Assembly (NCBI RefSeq): GCF_027922165.1
Contig: NZ_BSFD01000001.1
Span: 204,883-268,882 of the forward strand
Direction of reading: 5' to 3'
Length of the DNA stretch: 64,000 bases
From: Brevundimonas intermedia
GTDB taxonomy: Bacteria > Pseudomonadota > Alphaproteobacteria > Caulobacterales > Caulobacteraceae
Shown piece after piece: positions 50,904-60,329 of the stretch. The position numbers and the translations under genes are program-made. Positions within the stretch are counted from its first letter, which is position 1, and each line of letters opens with the position of its first letter. Under the pieces are notes generated by a model, which did no database searches, was not told where the DNA came from, and worked only from the letters and a program-made list of their open reading frames with translations.

Positions 50904-53273
50904 ATGCGTAAGTTCAAAACCCTTTGCCTGGCCGGCGCCGCCGGTCTCGCCGTCGCCTCAGCCGCGTCCGCCCAGTCCGTCGCGCCCGGCGCCCCGGGCG
51001 ATCTGCCGACCTGGTCCAGCGCCGCCAAGACCGGCGCCGGCGCGTCCTACGAAGCCTATGTCGACGGCCAGTATCGCGACGGCGGCCCGACCGGGGCGGT
51101 GTCCAAGGTCTGGTTCTCCATCGCCGACGGCGTTCTGACGGAGACCATGTACGGCCTGATCCACGAGGCCCAGATCAAAGCGCTCCGCTTCGCCGTCGTC
51201 ACACCGGATGGTCTGGCGCTGGAAGGCGACGACACCACGGCCAAGACCGAATACCTGCACGTGGACGCCCAGGAACGCCCGCTGTCCCCCGCCTACAAGA
51301 TCACCACCCGCGACAAGGCCGGCCGGTTCGAGATCGAGAAGCGGATATTCACCGACCCCGACCGCAACGCCCTTGTGCTGCGCGTTCGGATCACAGCCCT
51401 CAGCGGCGAGGCCACGCCCTATCTGCTGCTGGAGCCGCACATCGCCAATACTGGGGTGGATGATCGCGGCGCCGTCACGTCCCAGGGCTTCCACGCCTGG
51501 GAAGGGTCGACCCATCTGGTGCTGAAGCCCAGCGAGGCCTTCACTGCGGCCAGCGTCGGCTTCGTCGGCGCGTCGGATGGCCTGACCGACCTGAAGGACG
51601 GCAAGCTGGACTGGACCTATGGTTCGACCGGCGAGACGGCGGGCAATACGATGATGACCGGCGCCCTGCCGCGCCTGCGTATGGGCCAGAGCGTTCAGCG
51701 CGACTTCGTCATCGGCTTCGGCGACAGCGAGGCGGCGGCCCAGGCGGCGGCGGACGGCGCCTTCGCGACCGGACTGGACGAGGTGCTGGCCCGCTTCAAC
51801 GGCGAGGGCGAGCGCGCGGGTTGGGAGGACTATGTCGCCTCGCTGAGCGAGCTGCCGCGCATCGCCGAACAGTCGACCGACGGCGGCAAGCTGGCCTATG
51901 CCTCGACCCTGATGCTGAAGGTGCAGGAGGACCGCACCCACGCCGGCGCCCTGATCGCCTCGCTGTCCAACCCCTGGGGCGACACGGTGGACGCGTCGAA
52001 GTCCTCGACCGGCTACAAGGCGGTCTGGCCGCGCGACTTCTATCAGGTGGCCATGGCCCTGGCGGCCCTGGGCGACAAGGAAACGCCGCTGGCGGCCTTC
52101 AACTATCTGCCGCAGGTTCAGGTCGGACCGAACACGCCGGGCAATACGGGCGTCGGCGGCTGGTTCCTGCAGAAGACCCACGTCGATGGCGAACTGGAAT
52201 GGGTCGCGATCCAGCTGGATCAGACGGCCATGCCGATCATGCTGGGCTACCGCCTGTGGAAGATGGGCTGGCTGTCCGATGCGGAAATGGCCGACCAATA
52301 TCGGTCCATGCTGAAGCCCGCCGCCGACTTCCTGGTCGATGGCGGCAAGGTCGGGCTGTTGTGGAACGAGGCCGAGATCAAGCCGCCCTTCACCCAGCAG
52401 GAACGCTGGGAAGAGCAGCAGGGCTATTCGCCGTCCAGCACCGCCGCCCTGGTCGCCGGTCTGACGGTCGCGGCTGAGATGGCCCGCGCTTCGGGTGATG
52501 CGGCGGGTGCGACCCGCTACCAGGCCGCCGCCGACAGCTACGCCTCGAAGATCGAGGACCGGATGTTCACCACCAACGGCGACTTCGGCGACGGCCGCTA
52601 CTACATCCGCATCACCCAGAACGAGAACCCGAACGACAAGGCCCCGATCGGCGCCGCCAACGGCCAGATCGCCCCGGCCGAGGATCGGGTCGTGGACGGC
52701 GGCTTCCTGGAACTGGTCCGGTACGGCGTGCGCAAGGCCGACGATCCGCACATCCTGTCCACCCTGCCGGTCTATGACGATCAGAGCCGGGAGGACCTGT
52801 ACCGCGTCCGCTACGACTTCGGTCCAGAGGGTGACAAGACGCCGGGCTGGCGCCGTTACGGCGTCGACGGTTATGGCGAGGACCATGTCACGGGCGCCAA
52901 CTACGGCGTCGGCGGTCGGATGAGCCCTGGCCAGCGCGGCCGGGTCTGGCCCTTCTTCACCGGCGAACGCGGCCATTATGAACTGGCCCGCATCAGTGTG
53001 AACGGGACACCATCCGCCGCCGATATCGCCGCCATCCGCCAGACCTATGTGCGCGGCATGGAGCGGTTCGCCAACGACGGCCTGATGCTGGCCGAACAGG
53101 TGTGGGACGGCGTCGGCGCGCCCACGGCCCGAGACTACGCCCTGGGTCAGAACACCGACTCAGCCACCCCCCTGGCCTGGACCCATGCCGAATATCTGAA
53201 GCTGCTGCGCTCGCTGGCCGACGGCAAGGTCTGGGACCGGTACGACCCGGTCGCAAGCCGCTACGCCCGCTGA
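50904..53273 (+). CDS. GH15 glucoamylase, exported
   Basis: A 789-residue glucan 1,4-alpha-glucosidase. The signal peptide is MRKFKTLCLAGAAGLAVA, cleaved near ASA-Q. An N-terminal beta-sandwich (about 25-290) precedes the (alpha/alpha)6 catalytic domain, as in bacterial GH15. Catalytic-site signatures are GYKAVWPRDFYQVAMAL, the acid region RWEEQQGYSPSSTAA (Glu503/Glu504) and the second acidic region WPFFTGERGHYELA. It starts nine bases after the MFS stop, so GH97, MFS and GH15 form one operon. It would release beta-glucose from maltodextrin ends in the periplasm. The hairpin at 53283-53308 ends the transcript. Confidence 0.92.
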   Translation: MRKFKTLCLAGAAGLAVASAASAQSVAPGAPGDLPTWSSAAKTGAGASYEAYVDGQYRDGGPTGAVSKVWFSIADGVLTETMYGLIHEAQIKALRFAVVTPDGLALEGDDTTAKTEYLHVDAQERPLSPAYKITTRDKAGRFEIEKRIFTDPDRNALVLRVRITALSGEATPYLLLEPHIANTGVDDRGAVTSQGFHAWEGSTHLVLKPSEAFTAASVGFVGASDGLTDLKDGKLDWTYGSTGETAGNTMMTGALPRLRMGQSVQRDFVIGFGDSEAAAQAAADGAFATGLDEVLARFNGEGERAGWEDYVASLSELPRIAEQSTDGGKLAYASTLMLKVQEDRTHAGALIASLSNPWGDTVDASKSSTGYKAVWPRDFYQVAMALAALGDKETPLAAFNYLPQVQVGPNTPGNTGVGGWFLQKTHVDGELEWVAIQLDQTAMPIMLGYRLWKMGWLSDAEMADQYRSMLKPAADFLVDGGKVGLLWNEAEIKPPFTQQERWEEQQGYSPSSTAALVAGLTVAAEMARASGDAAGATRYQAAADSYASKIEDRMFTTNGDFGDGRYYIRITQNENPNDKAPIGAANGQIAPAEDRVVDGGFLELVRYGVRKADDPHILSTLPVYDDQSREDLYRVRYDFGPEGDKTPGWRRYGVDGYGEDHVTGANYGVGGRMSPGQRGRVWPFFTGERGHYELARISVNGTPSAADIAAIRQTYVRGMERFANDGLMLAEQVWDGVGAPTARDYALGQNTDSATPLAWTHAEYLKLLRSLADGKVWDRYDPVASRYAR

Positions 53274-53282
53274 TACGAAAAA

Positions 53283-53308
53283 GGCCCCGGAGATCGCTCT
53301 CCGGGGCC
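53283..53308. terminator. Bidirectional terminator between glucoamylase and TorF-like gene
   Basis: GGCCCCGGAGA and TCTCCGGGGCC form a perfect 11-bp stem around TCGC. AAAAA precedes it and TCATTCTT follows, so it can work for both converging genes. Confidence 0.9.
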
Positions 53309-53336
53309 TCATTCTTAGGTCAGCGACGCGCTGGGA

Positions 53337-54032
53337 TTAGAAGACCAGCTTGACGCCTGCCACGACCCGATCATAGGCGCCGTCGACACCCTTGACGTCG
53401 GTATCGTGGTAGCGGACGTCCAGGGCCAGGTTATCGGTCAGGGCGTAGGCGACGCCGGCGTTCCAGGTCGCATAGTCATCGGTGACATCCAGCCACTGCT
53501 GGCCGATGGCGCCGGAGATCGTCCACTTGTCAGCCGGGCTGAAGGCGCCGTTGATTTCAGCATAGGTCGCAGCTTCGTCTACGCCGAAGAAGTCGGGCGA
53601 GTAATAGACAGCGGCGCCTACCGTGGCGGGTCCGACGGCGCGCGACGTCGCAGCCTTGAACTCCACATAGTTGTAATCGGCTTCATCCGGCGTACCCGCA
53701 TAGAGGTAGCCGATCACGCCGAAGTCGAGGGCGAAGCCAGAGGCCTCGGTGCGATAGCCGCCATAGATGTCGAACTCGGCATCCGTGTCGTCGCCGAAAT
53801 CAACGTTGGAGGCCCAGGCGCCGGCGTAGAAGCTTCCGGAGGTCAGATCGACGCCGCCCTGGATGGCGGGATCTTCGGCCGTCTGGCTGAAGCCGCGGAA
53901 CACGTAGTCGGTGACGACGCCGGCGTTGAAGGCGACGTCGATGTCGCTTTGCGCCGAGGCGGGGGCCGCCAGGCCGATCAGGCCGGTGGCGAGAGCCGCC
54001 GCAGCGGCGGAACGGAAGAATCCAAACTTCAT
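53337..54032 (-). CDS. TorF-like outer-membrane beta-barrel protein
   Basis: A 231-residue protein of the TorF/conserved Gcw-chp type. The ATG at 54032 has GGGG eight bases upstream; ATG at 54038 is an alternative. The signal peptide is FFRSAAAAALATGLIGLAAP, cleaved near ASA-Q. The mature part starts DIDVAFNAGVVTDYVFRGFS, a family hallmark, followed by alternating beta-strands rich in Tyr, Gly and Asp, and ends VVAGVKLVF with terminal Phe, typical of outer-membrane barrels. The substrate is unknown. It lies downstream of the ammonium transporter on the same strand. Confidence 0.85.
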   Translation of the reverse strand: MKFGFFRSAAAAALATGLIGLAAPASAQSDIDVAFNAGVVTDYVFRGFSQTAEDPAIQGGVDLTSGSFYAGAWASNVDFGDDTDAEFDIYGGYRTEASGFALDFGVIGYLYAGTPDEADYNYVEFKAATSRAVGPATVGAAVYYSPDFFGVDEAATYAEINGAFSPADKWTISGAIGQQWLDVTDDYATWNAGVAYALTDNLALDVRYHDTDVKGVDGAYDRVVAGVKLVF

Positions 54033-54088
54033 AGTCATATCCCCTTGATTATATTTGTTTCTATAGAGCCGAGACAGGCCCGGCAGAC

Positions 54089-54115
54089 GGGACGCGGCCG
54101 GCGGAGCCGCGTCCC
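54089..54115 (-). terminator. 10-bp hairpin after the ammonium transporter
   Basis: GGGACGCGGC (54089-54098) and GCCGCGTCCC (54106-54115) pair perfectly around a 7-base loop, eight bases past the amt stop. No T-run follows on the minus strand, so it may attenuate rather than end transcription. Confidence 0.5.
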
Positions 54116-54122
54116 GATTTCG

Positions 54123-55472
54123 TCAGTGGTCCAGGGTTTCGCCATGCAGCGAGGTATCCAGACCGGCGGCTTCTTCCGCCTCGCTCACACGCAGGCCCGT
54201 AGTGAACTTGCAGATGATGAGGATGACGAAGGTGCCGACCGCGCTGTAAGCGATGGTCCAGGCTAGGCCGAGCGCCTGGGTGCCGATATTGGCCCCCTCC
54301 GACAGACTGTTGATCGCGGTGGTCGCGAAGACGCCGGTCAGCAGGGCGCCGATCAGACCGCCGGCGCCGTGGATGCCGAAAGCGTCCAGAGAGTCGTCGT
54401 AGCGCAGCAGCTTTTTGATCCAGACCGACGAGATGTAGCAGACCGGTCCGGCGATCAGGCCGATGATGACCGCGCCCTTGGGATCGACGAAGCCGGCGGC
54501 CGGAGTAATGGCGACCAGGCCGGCGACCACGCCCGAGAGCATGCCGATCAGCGAGACCTTCTTCTTCTCGATCAGTTCGATGATCTTCCAGGTCAGGGCG
54601 GCGGCGGCGGCGGCCAGGACGGTGTTCAGCAGAGCCACGCCCATCAGTTCGTTGGCGGCGCCCGCCGAACCGGCGTTGAAGCCGATCCAGCCGACCAGCA
54701 GCAGCGAGGCGCCGATCATGGTCAGGACCGGATTGTGCGCGACGATGGGTTCAGCGCCATAGCCCTTACGGCGACCCAGGAAGATGGCGCAGACCAGACC
54801 GGCCACGCCCGAGTTGACGTGAACGACCGCGCCGCCGGCGAAGTCCAGCACGCCGGCCGAGCCAAGGAAGCCGCCACCCCAAACCCAGTGACAGATGGGC
54901 GAGTAGATCAGCAACGACCACAGGGCCGTGAACAGCAGAAGACCCGAATATTTCATCCGCTCGGCGAAAGCGCCGGTGACAAGGGCCGGGGTGATGATGG
55001 CGAAGGTCATCTGGAAGGCGATGAACAGATATTCGGGAATGCCCGTCAGAAGGCTGTTGGCCGTGCCCAGGGTCACGCCGTTCAGGAACAGCATTTCGAT
55101 GCTGCCGACATAGGGCTGAAGGGCGGGGTCCGGGTTGGCGCCGAAGGCGATGCTGTAGCCGGCGATGAACCAGACCAGCGAGACGACGGCGAAGACGCCG
55201 ACAGACTGGGTGATCGTGGCGATGACGTTCTTGCGGCGCACCATGCCGCCGTAGAACAACGCCAGGCCCGGCAGGGTCATCAGCAGGACGAGGGCTGTAG
55301 AGGTGCCCAGCCACGCCGTGCCCGCACCGTCCAGCTCGAGCGCCGACTGGTGCGCCAGAAGCGCAGGCGCCGCCTCGGGCGTCTGAGCGAAGGCCCCGCC
55401 CGCATAAAATAGCCCGATGGTCAGAAGCAGGAGCGCGACGGCTCCCGGAAGTCGATTCCAGACACGCGACAT
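54123..55472 (-). CDS. amtB: Ammonium transporter (Amt/AmtB family)
   Basis: A 449-residue inner-membrane ammonium channel. The ATG at 55472 (MSRVWNRLPG) is preferred to TTG at 55478; AAGGGGG lies about ten bases upstream. A cleavable signal peptide ends near AFA-Q, as in many Amt proteins. Eleven membrane helices follow. Pore residues are visible: ICHWVWGGGFLGSAGVLDFAGG with the twin-His region, and DAFGIHGAGGLIGALLTG with the second His. No glnK gene adjoins it here, although GlnK normally gates Amt. I find no convincing sigma-54 promoter upstream. Confidence 0.94.
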   Translation of the reverse strand: MSRVWNRLPGAVALLLLTIGLFYAGGAFAQTPEAAPALLAHQSALELDGAGTAWLGTSTALVLLMTLPGLALFYGGMVRRKNVIATITQSVGVFAVVSLVWFIAGYSIAFGANPDPALQPYVGSIEMLFLNGVTLGTANSLLTGIPEYLFIAFQMTFAIITPALVTGAFAERMKYSGLLLFTALWSLLIYSPICHWVWGGGFLGSAGVLDFAGGAVVHVNSGVAGLVCAIFLGRRKGYGAEPIVAHNPVLTMIGASLLLVGWIGFNAGSAGAANELMGVALLNTVLAAAAAALTWKIIELIEKKKVSLIGMLSGVVAGLVAITPAAGFVDPKGAVIIGLIAGPVCYISSVWIKKLLRYDDSLDAFGIHGAGGLIGALLTGVFATTAINSLSEGANIGTQALGLAWTIAYSAVGTFVILIICKFTTGLRVSEAEEAAGLDTSLHGETLDH

Positions 55473-55593
55473 GAGCAAAAATCCCCCTTAGCAATCTCGC
55501 AGATGCGAAGGTTTTACTGCAATCGCATTTGACGCAAGGGGCTTGACCGTAAACGGTGCAACTTTCTTGCAACGGTCATTGAAGAAAAGTTAA

Positions 55594-55623
55594 GCCCCAC
55601 ATGATCGTTGCGTCATGCGGGGC
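55594..55623 (-). terminator. Terminator of the ilv-leu operon
   Basis: On the minus strand, GCCCCGCATGA and TCATGTGGGGC form an 11-bp stem with one G-U pair and an 8-base loop, and TTAACTTTT follows. It is 65 bases past the leuB stop. Confidence 0.75.
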
Positions 55624-55687
55624 CTTTTAGATCGATTAATGTTCCGCCAAACGGTGTTTGCGGTACGAAATTCGCACCCCGATCTGG

Positions 55688-56794
55688 TCAGGCCCAGTGC
55701 ATTTGCACCCGATGCGCCGCGGCCCAGTGGATAGCGCGAATAGCGTCGATGACGGCTTCGGTCGCGGCGCGCGTGCCCAGCGCTCCGCCCAGGTCGGCGG
55801 TGACGGCGCCGGCGGCGAGGACGGCCGCCACGGCGGCCTCGATAGAATCAGCCTCGTCTTCCAACTTCAGACTATGGCGCAGCAGCAGGGCGGCCGACAG
55901 GATGGTCCCGACCGGATTGGCCAGATCCTGTCCGGCGATGTCCGGCGCCGAGCCGTGGATCGGTTCAAACAGGCCCGGCCCCTCCGTGCCCAGCGACGCC
56001 GATGGCAACAGCCCGATCGAACCGCCCAGCACCGAGATCTCGTCCGACAGGATGTCGCCGAACATGTTTTCGGTCAGGATGACGTCGTAATCGCGCGGCT
56101 TCCTGATCAGGTGCATGGCCATGGAATCGACCAGGGCGTGTTCCAGCTCGATCTCGGGGAACTCCTCGGCGTGGATGCGGGTCACCACCTCGCGCCACAG
56201 GCGGCTGGTCTCCATGACATTGGCCTTGTCGACCGAGGTCACCTTGCCGCGGCGCTGGCGTGCCGTCTGGAAGGCGGCGCGGGTGACGCGCTCAATCTCG
56301 GGCACGGTGTATTCGCACAGGTCGGTGGCGCGGTCGGCGGTCCGGGTCTTCTCGCCAAAATAGACGCCGCCGGTCAGCTCGCGGAAGACGATCAGATCAA
56401 CGCCCTCGACGATCTCCTTCTTCAGCGGCGAACGGTGCGCCAGCACCGGCGACACCTGCAACGGCCGCAGATTGGCGAACAGGCCCATGGCCTTGCGGAT
56501 CGCCAGCAGGCCTTCCTCGGGCCGGCGCTTGCCGCCGTCCCATTTGGGGCCGCCAACGGCGCCCAGCAGAACCGCGTCGGCGGCGACGCAGGCGGCGCGG
56601 GTCGCCTCCGGCAGGGGCTCGCCCGTCTCGTCGATGGCGGCCCCGCCGATCAGGTGTTCGGAGAACTGGAAGTCATGGCTGTAGAAGTCGCCGATAACCG
56701 CCAGAACGTCACGGGCAGCGCGCGTCACTTCCGGTCCGACGCCGTCGCCGGGCAGCAGGACGATATTATAAGTCTTGGGGGCGGCGTGGGTCAT
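55688..56794 (-). CDS. leuB: 3-isopropylmalate dehydrogenase
   Basis: A 368-residue NAD-dependent enzyme that oxidises and decarboxylates 3-isopropylmalate, the last specific step to the leucine keto acid. Signatures: LPGDGVGPEVTRAARDV at the N-terminus, MGLFANLRPLQVSP substrate Arg loop, LTGGVYFGEK and the C-terminal GDILSDEISVLGGSIGLLPS metal/NAD region. It overlaps leuD by one base (the A of ATG and TGA) and ends the operon. Confidence 0.96.
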   Translation of the reverse strand: MTHAAPKTYNIVLLPGDGVGPEVTRAARDVLAVIGDFYSHDFQFSEHLIGGAAIDETGEPLPEATRAACVAADAVLLGAVGGPKWDGGKRRPEEGLLAIRKAMGLFANLRPLQVSPVLAHRSPLKKEIVEGVDLIVFRELTGGVYFGEKTRTADRATDLCEYTVPEIERVTRAAFQTARQRRGKVTSVDKANVMETSRLWREVVTRIHAEEFPEIELEHALVDSMAMHLIRKPRDYDVILTENMFGDILSDEISVLGGSIGLLPSASLGTEGPGLFEPIHGSAPDIAGQDLANPVGTILSAALLLRHSLKLEDEADSIEAAVAAVLAAGAVTADLGGALGTRAATEAVIDAIRAIHWAAAHRVQMHWA

Positions 56795-57378
56795 CAGACA
56801 ATCTCTCTCGAACGCTCAAAGGCTTCGATCTCAGGCAGGTTTGATTGCAGCCAGCCCAGGGTGTCCACCCCGTTCAGCAGGCATTCGCGCGCGAAGGATT
56901 CGACCGCGAACGGCACGGGCTGCGCATTGCCGCGCCGGATCTGGCTGGCCTGAAGGTCGATCGTGACCGGCTGGTCCGGTTGCGACGCCAGATCGTCCCA
57001 GACCGCCTGGCTGACGACGATCGGCAGCAGGCCGTTTTTCAAGGCGTTAGATGTAAAAATGTCAGCGATTTCGGTCGAGATCACCGCCCGGAACCCATAA
57101 TCGTACAGGGCCCAGGGCGCATGTTCACGCGACGAGCCGCAGGCAAAATTCTTGCCCGCCAGCAGGATGCGGTGCTCGGCCGGCTCGATCCGGTTCAGGA
57201 TGGCTTCGGGCTTTTCCGAACCGTCCGTTTCGTAGCGCCAGTCATAGAAGGCGGCCTTGCCCAAACCCTCGCGCGACGTCGTGGTCAGGAAGCGCGCGGG
57301 GATGATCTGGTCGGTGTCGATATTGGCCTGGCTGAGCGTGACCGTGCGGGAGGTCAGGACCTGGAAGGGTTCAGACAT
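56794..57378 (-). CDS. leuD: 3-isopropylmalate dehydratase, small subunit
   Basis: A 194-residue swivelling domain of isopropylmalate isomerase, which pairs with Leu[14 protein letters not shown] and the active-site loop [20 protein letters not shown] are diagnostic. It overlaps leuC by 8 bases and leuB by one, so the isomerase subunits and the next enzyme are translationally coupled. Confidence 0.95.
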   Translation of the reverse strand: MSEPFQVLTSRTVTLSQANIDTDQIIPARFLTTTSREGLGKAAFYDWRYETDGSEKPEAILNRIEPAEHRILLAGKNFACGSSREHAPWALYDYGFRAVISTEIADIFTSNALKNGLLPIVVSQAVWDDLASQPDQPVTIDLQASQIRRGNAQPVPFAVESFARECLLNGVDTLGWLQSNLPEIEAFERSREIV

Positions 57379-58825
57379 TTTGCACTCCTACCGTCTCGCG
57401 CGCGGCGCTCGCCTGCTTGAGGGCCGTCTCGCTCAAAAAGACACGGGGATCGGTCAGCACACCGGCCACCGCCGTCGCCGCCGCCGTCGCCGGACTGGCC
57501 AGGATGGTGCGGGCGTCCTTGCCCTGGCGGCCTTCGAAATTGCGGTTGGAGGTCGAGACGGCCAGCTGACCCGGCGCGACGAAATCCCCGTTCATGGCGA
57601 TGCACATCGAACAGCCGGGGATGCGCCATTCGGCGCCGGCGGCGATGAAGACCTCGTGCAGGCCTTCCGCCTCGGCGTCGCGCCGCACGGCCTCCGAACC
57701 GGGAACCACCAGCATGCGCAGGCCCGGCTTGACCTTGCGGCCCCGCAGCACCTCGGCGGCGGCGCGCAGGTCGGGCAGACGGCCGTTGGTGCAGGAGCCG
57801 ATGAAGACCACGTCCACCGGCTGGCTGGTCGTCGCCTCTCCGGCGGTGAAGCCCATATAGGCGATGGCTTTGCGGTCGCTGTCCGACTGGGGCTGCGGCA
57901 CGGGCGTCCCGATGGGAGCGCCCGCATCCGGCGTCGTGCCCCAGGTCGCCATCGGACGGATGGCGGCGCCGTCGATGGTCACTTCCTTGTCGAAGGTCGC
58001 ACCCGGATCCGTGGCCAGCTTCAGCCATTCGGCCGTCGCCGCCTCGTAGTCGGCGGGGACGTGTTTGCGGCCGCGCAGCCAGTCGATGGTGGTCTGGTCC
58101 GGAGCGATCATGCCCGCGCGGGCGCCGGCCTCGATGGACATGTTGCACAGGGTCATCCGCCCCTCCATGTCCAGCGACCGCACCGCCTCGCCAGCGTATT
58201 CGATGACATAGCCGGTGCCGCCGCCGAACCCGATGGCGGCGATGACGGCCAGGGCGACATCCTTGCCCGAGACGCCGGGCTGCAGCCGCCCGTCCACCGT
58301 CACCCGCATGGCCTTGGCCTTGCGCTGCAACAGGCACTGGGTGGCCAGCACATGGCCGACTTCCGAGGTGCCGATGCCGAAGGCCAGGGCCCCGAAGGCG
58401 CCGTGGGTGGCGGTGTGGCTGTCGCCGCAGACCACGGTCATGCCCGGCTGGGTCAGACCCAGCTCCGGTCCCATCACATGGACCACGCCACGGTCGTCGG
58501 AGTCCCAGCCCGCCAGGGGCACGCCATGGGCGGCGCAGTTCTTCTCCAGCCGATGCACCTGGGCCTCGGCCTGGGCTGTGACATAGGGTTTCAGGCCGTT
58601 CAGCCCCGCCGGCAAGGTCGGGGTCGAATGGTCCAGGGTGGCGTAGGTGCGGTCGGGGCGGCGCACCTTCAGGCCGCGCGCCTCGATCTCGCTGAAGGCC
58701 TGGGGGCTGGTGACTTCGTGGACCAAGTGCAGGTCGATATACAGAACCCCGGGCGTGTCAGCCGTCTCGGACCGCACGACGTGGGCGTCCCAGACCTTGT
58801 CGAACAGGGTTTTGGGATCAGGCAT
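57371..58825 (-). CDS. leuC: 3-isopropylmalate dehydratase, large subunit
   Basis: A 484-residue aconitase-family subunit carrying the [4Fe-4S] cluster. The ATG at 58825 ([17 protein letters not shown]) is used; a longer frame to 58846 runs into leuA. Cluster Cys are visible in FIGSCTNGR and in PGCSMC. Other signatures are [14 protein letters not shown] and [11 protein letters not shown]. It overlaps leuA upstream by 8 bases and leuD downstream by 8 bases. Confidence 0.96.
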   Translation of the reverse strand: MPDPKTLFDKVWDAHVVRSETADTPGVLYIDLHLVHEVTSPQAFSEIEARGLKVRRPDRTYATLDHSTPTLPAGLNGLKPYVTAQAEAQVHRLEKNCAAHGVPLAGWDSDDRGVVHVMGPELGLTQPGMTVVCGDSHTATHGAFGALAFGIGTSEVGHVLATQCLLQRKAKAMRVTVDGRLQPGVSGKDVALAVIAAIGFGGGTGYVIEYAGEAVRSLDMEGRMTLCNMSIEAGARAGMIAPDQTTIDWLRGRKHVPADYEAATAEWLKLATDPGATFDKEVTIDGAAIRPMATWGTTPDAGAPIGTPVPQPQSDSDRKAIAYMGFTAGEATTSQPVDVVFIGSCTNGRLPDLRAAAEVLRGRKVKPGLRMLVVPGSEAVRRDAEAEGLHEVFIAAGAEWRIPGCSMCIAMNGDFVAPGQLAVSTSNRNFEGRQGKDARTILASPATAAATAVAGVLTDPRVFLSETALKQASAARETVGVQNV

Positions 58826-60065
58826 ACTGCGCCACCGTCTCCTCAACGCCGTCGACGCGGTCGATGATGGCGATCAGTTCGGCGTCGCTGATCTCGCCGA
58901 TCTGGTCGGCGCGCTGCTTGAAGCCGGCGACCACGGCGGCCAGGCGCTCGCCCTCGATGGGACGACCGATGGTCTCGGCGCGCTTGGCGATGGCGTGGCG
59001 GCCCGAGTGCTTGCCCAGCACGAACCAGCTGCCCTCGAAGCCCACGTCCTGGGGCCGCATGATTTCATAGGTGCGGCTGTCGGCCAGCATGCCGTGCTGA
59101 TGGATGCCGGCCTCGTGGGCGAAGGCGTTGATGCCGACGACCGACTTGTTACGGGCGATGACCGTCTCGGTGATCTCGCACAGGATCTTGGAGGCGCGCA
59201 CCAGATGGCGGCTGTCGGCGCCGGTCGTGACGCCATAACGGTCCTCGCGGACCTTCAGGGCCATGATGACTTCTTCGATCGAGGCGTTGCCGGCGCGTTC
59301 GCCGATGCCGTTGATCGCGCCCTCGACCTGGCGCGCGCCGCCCTCGATGGCGGCCAGGGAGTTGGCGACCGCCATGCCCAGGTCGTCGTGGCAGTGAGCC
59401 GAGAAGATCACATGCGGATGGCGCTTGTGGATCCGCGCGGCCAGGGCGCGGAAGGTCTCGCGCACCTCTTCCGGGGTCGCGTAGCCGACGGTGTCGGGCA
59501 CGTTCAGGGTCCGGGCGCCGGCGTCGGCGGCAGCCTCCAGCACATCGGCCAGGAACTCGGGCTCGGTGCGGAAGGCGTCCTCGGCCGAGAATTCGACGTC
59601 GTCGAACAGGCTGGCGGCATATTCGACCGAGCGGACGGCCGTGGCCAGCACTTCGTTGGTCGACATCTTCAGCTTGGCGGTGCGGTGGATCGGGCTGGTG
59701 CCGATGAAGGTGTGGCAGCGGCGATGCGACCTGGGCGCCGGCTGCAGGGCGCGGAAGGTGGCGTCGATGTCCTTTTCATTGGCGCGCGACAGGGAGCAGA
59801 AAACCGGCCCCTCGATCTCGCCGGCCACGCGGCGGATGCAGTCTTCGTCGCCCGGCGAAGCGGCGGCGAAGCCGGCCTCGATAACGTCGACGCCCAGGTC
59901 CTTCAGAACCTGGGCCATCTTCAGCTTGGCTTGGGCGCTCATGGAGAAGCCCGGCGCCTGCTCCCCGTCCCGCATCGTCGTGTCGAAGATGATGACGCGG
60001 TTGGGGTCGGCGGCGATCTCCTCAGTTCGGGATACGCCGGATACTCGTACTTTTTCGGCGGTCAT
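58818..60065 (-). CDS. leuA: 2-isopropylmalate synthase lacking the C-terminal regulatory domain
   Basis: A 415-residue enzyme that condenses acetyl-CoA with 2-ketoisovalerate, the committing step to leucine. The TIM-barrel is clear: [34 protein letters not shown] with metal His-x-His, and [18 protein letters not shown]. The [10 protein letters not shown] region near residue 350 matches the LeuA linker, and [13 protein letters not shown] ends the protein. Usual LeuA is about 510-560 residues with a C-terminal leucine-binding domain of some 130 residues. That part is absent, and leuC starts inside the last codons. The ATG at 60065 overlaps the preceding stop (TAATG). Citramalate or homocitrate synthase are relatives, but the operon favours LeuA. 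Confidence 0.9.
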   Translation of the reverse strand: MTAEKVRVSGVSRTEEIAADPNRVIIFDTTMRDGEQAPGFSMSAQAKLKMAQVLKDLGVDVIEAGFAAASPGDEDCIRRVAGEIEGPVFCSLSRANEKDIDATFRALQPAPRSHRRCHTFIGTSPIHRTAKLKMSTNEVLATAVRSVEYAASLFDDVEFSAEDAFRTEPEFLADVLEAAADAGARTLNVPDTVGYATPEEVRETFRALAARIHKRHPHVIFSAHCHDDLGMAVANSLAAIEGGARQVEGAINGIGERAGNASIEEVIMALKVREDRYGVTTGADSRHLVRASKILCEITETVIARNKSVVGINAFAHEAGIHQHGMLADSRTYEIMRPQDVGFEGSWFVLGKHSGRHAIAKRAETIGRPIEGERLAAVVAGFKQRADQIGEISDAELIAIIDRVDGVEETVAQYA

Positions 60066-60328
60066 TACGCGGCCTCGGATTGAATAATGTCGTTGCCGAT
60101 GCGGCGCACGCCGAACAGGCGGTCGATCTGGCGACCCAGGTTGTCGATGCAACGGCCGGCGTCGCGGCCGCGCACGGTCAGGGCGATGTGGCGGAAGGCT
60201 CCCCCCGAACCGGGAACGTCGGCCATGTTCATGCCGTCGATGTGGAAGCCCCGGCGCTCCACAAGGCCGATGAGACGCTGAAGCGAACCGTCCGCACGGT
60301 CGATCTGGATGTGGATCGTGTTGCTCAT
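60065..60328 (-). CDS. Acetolactate synthase small subunit, minimal ACT type
   Basis: An 87-residue regulatory subunit consisting of one ACT domain (TIHIQIDRADGSLQRLIGLV, then RRGFHIDGMNMADVPGSGGA). IlvH of most alphaproteobacteria is about 160-180 residues with a second domain that strengthens valine binding. This one has the size of Escherichia coli IlvM (87) or IlvN (96). It starts one base after ilvB and overlaps leuA by one base, so it should work with the IlvB of this operon. Confidence 0.88.
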   Translation of the reverse strand: MSNTIHIQIDRADGSLQRLIGLVERRGFHIDGMNMADVPGSGGAFRHIALTVRGRDAGRCIDNLGRQIDRLFGVRRIGNDIIQSEAA

Positions 60329-60329
60329 C

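Noticed and set aside
55546-55557. ACCGT-AA-ACGGT inverted repeat upstream of the ammonium transporter
   Set aside because: Arms of only five bases with no second copy; too likely to be chance to call an operator.
54123-55620. Sigma-54 promoter for the ammonium transporter
   Set aside because: Amt genes are often NtrC/sigma-54 controlled, but I found no GG-N10-GC element with a good consensus upstream.
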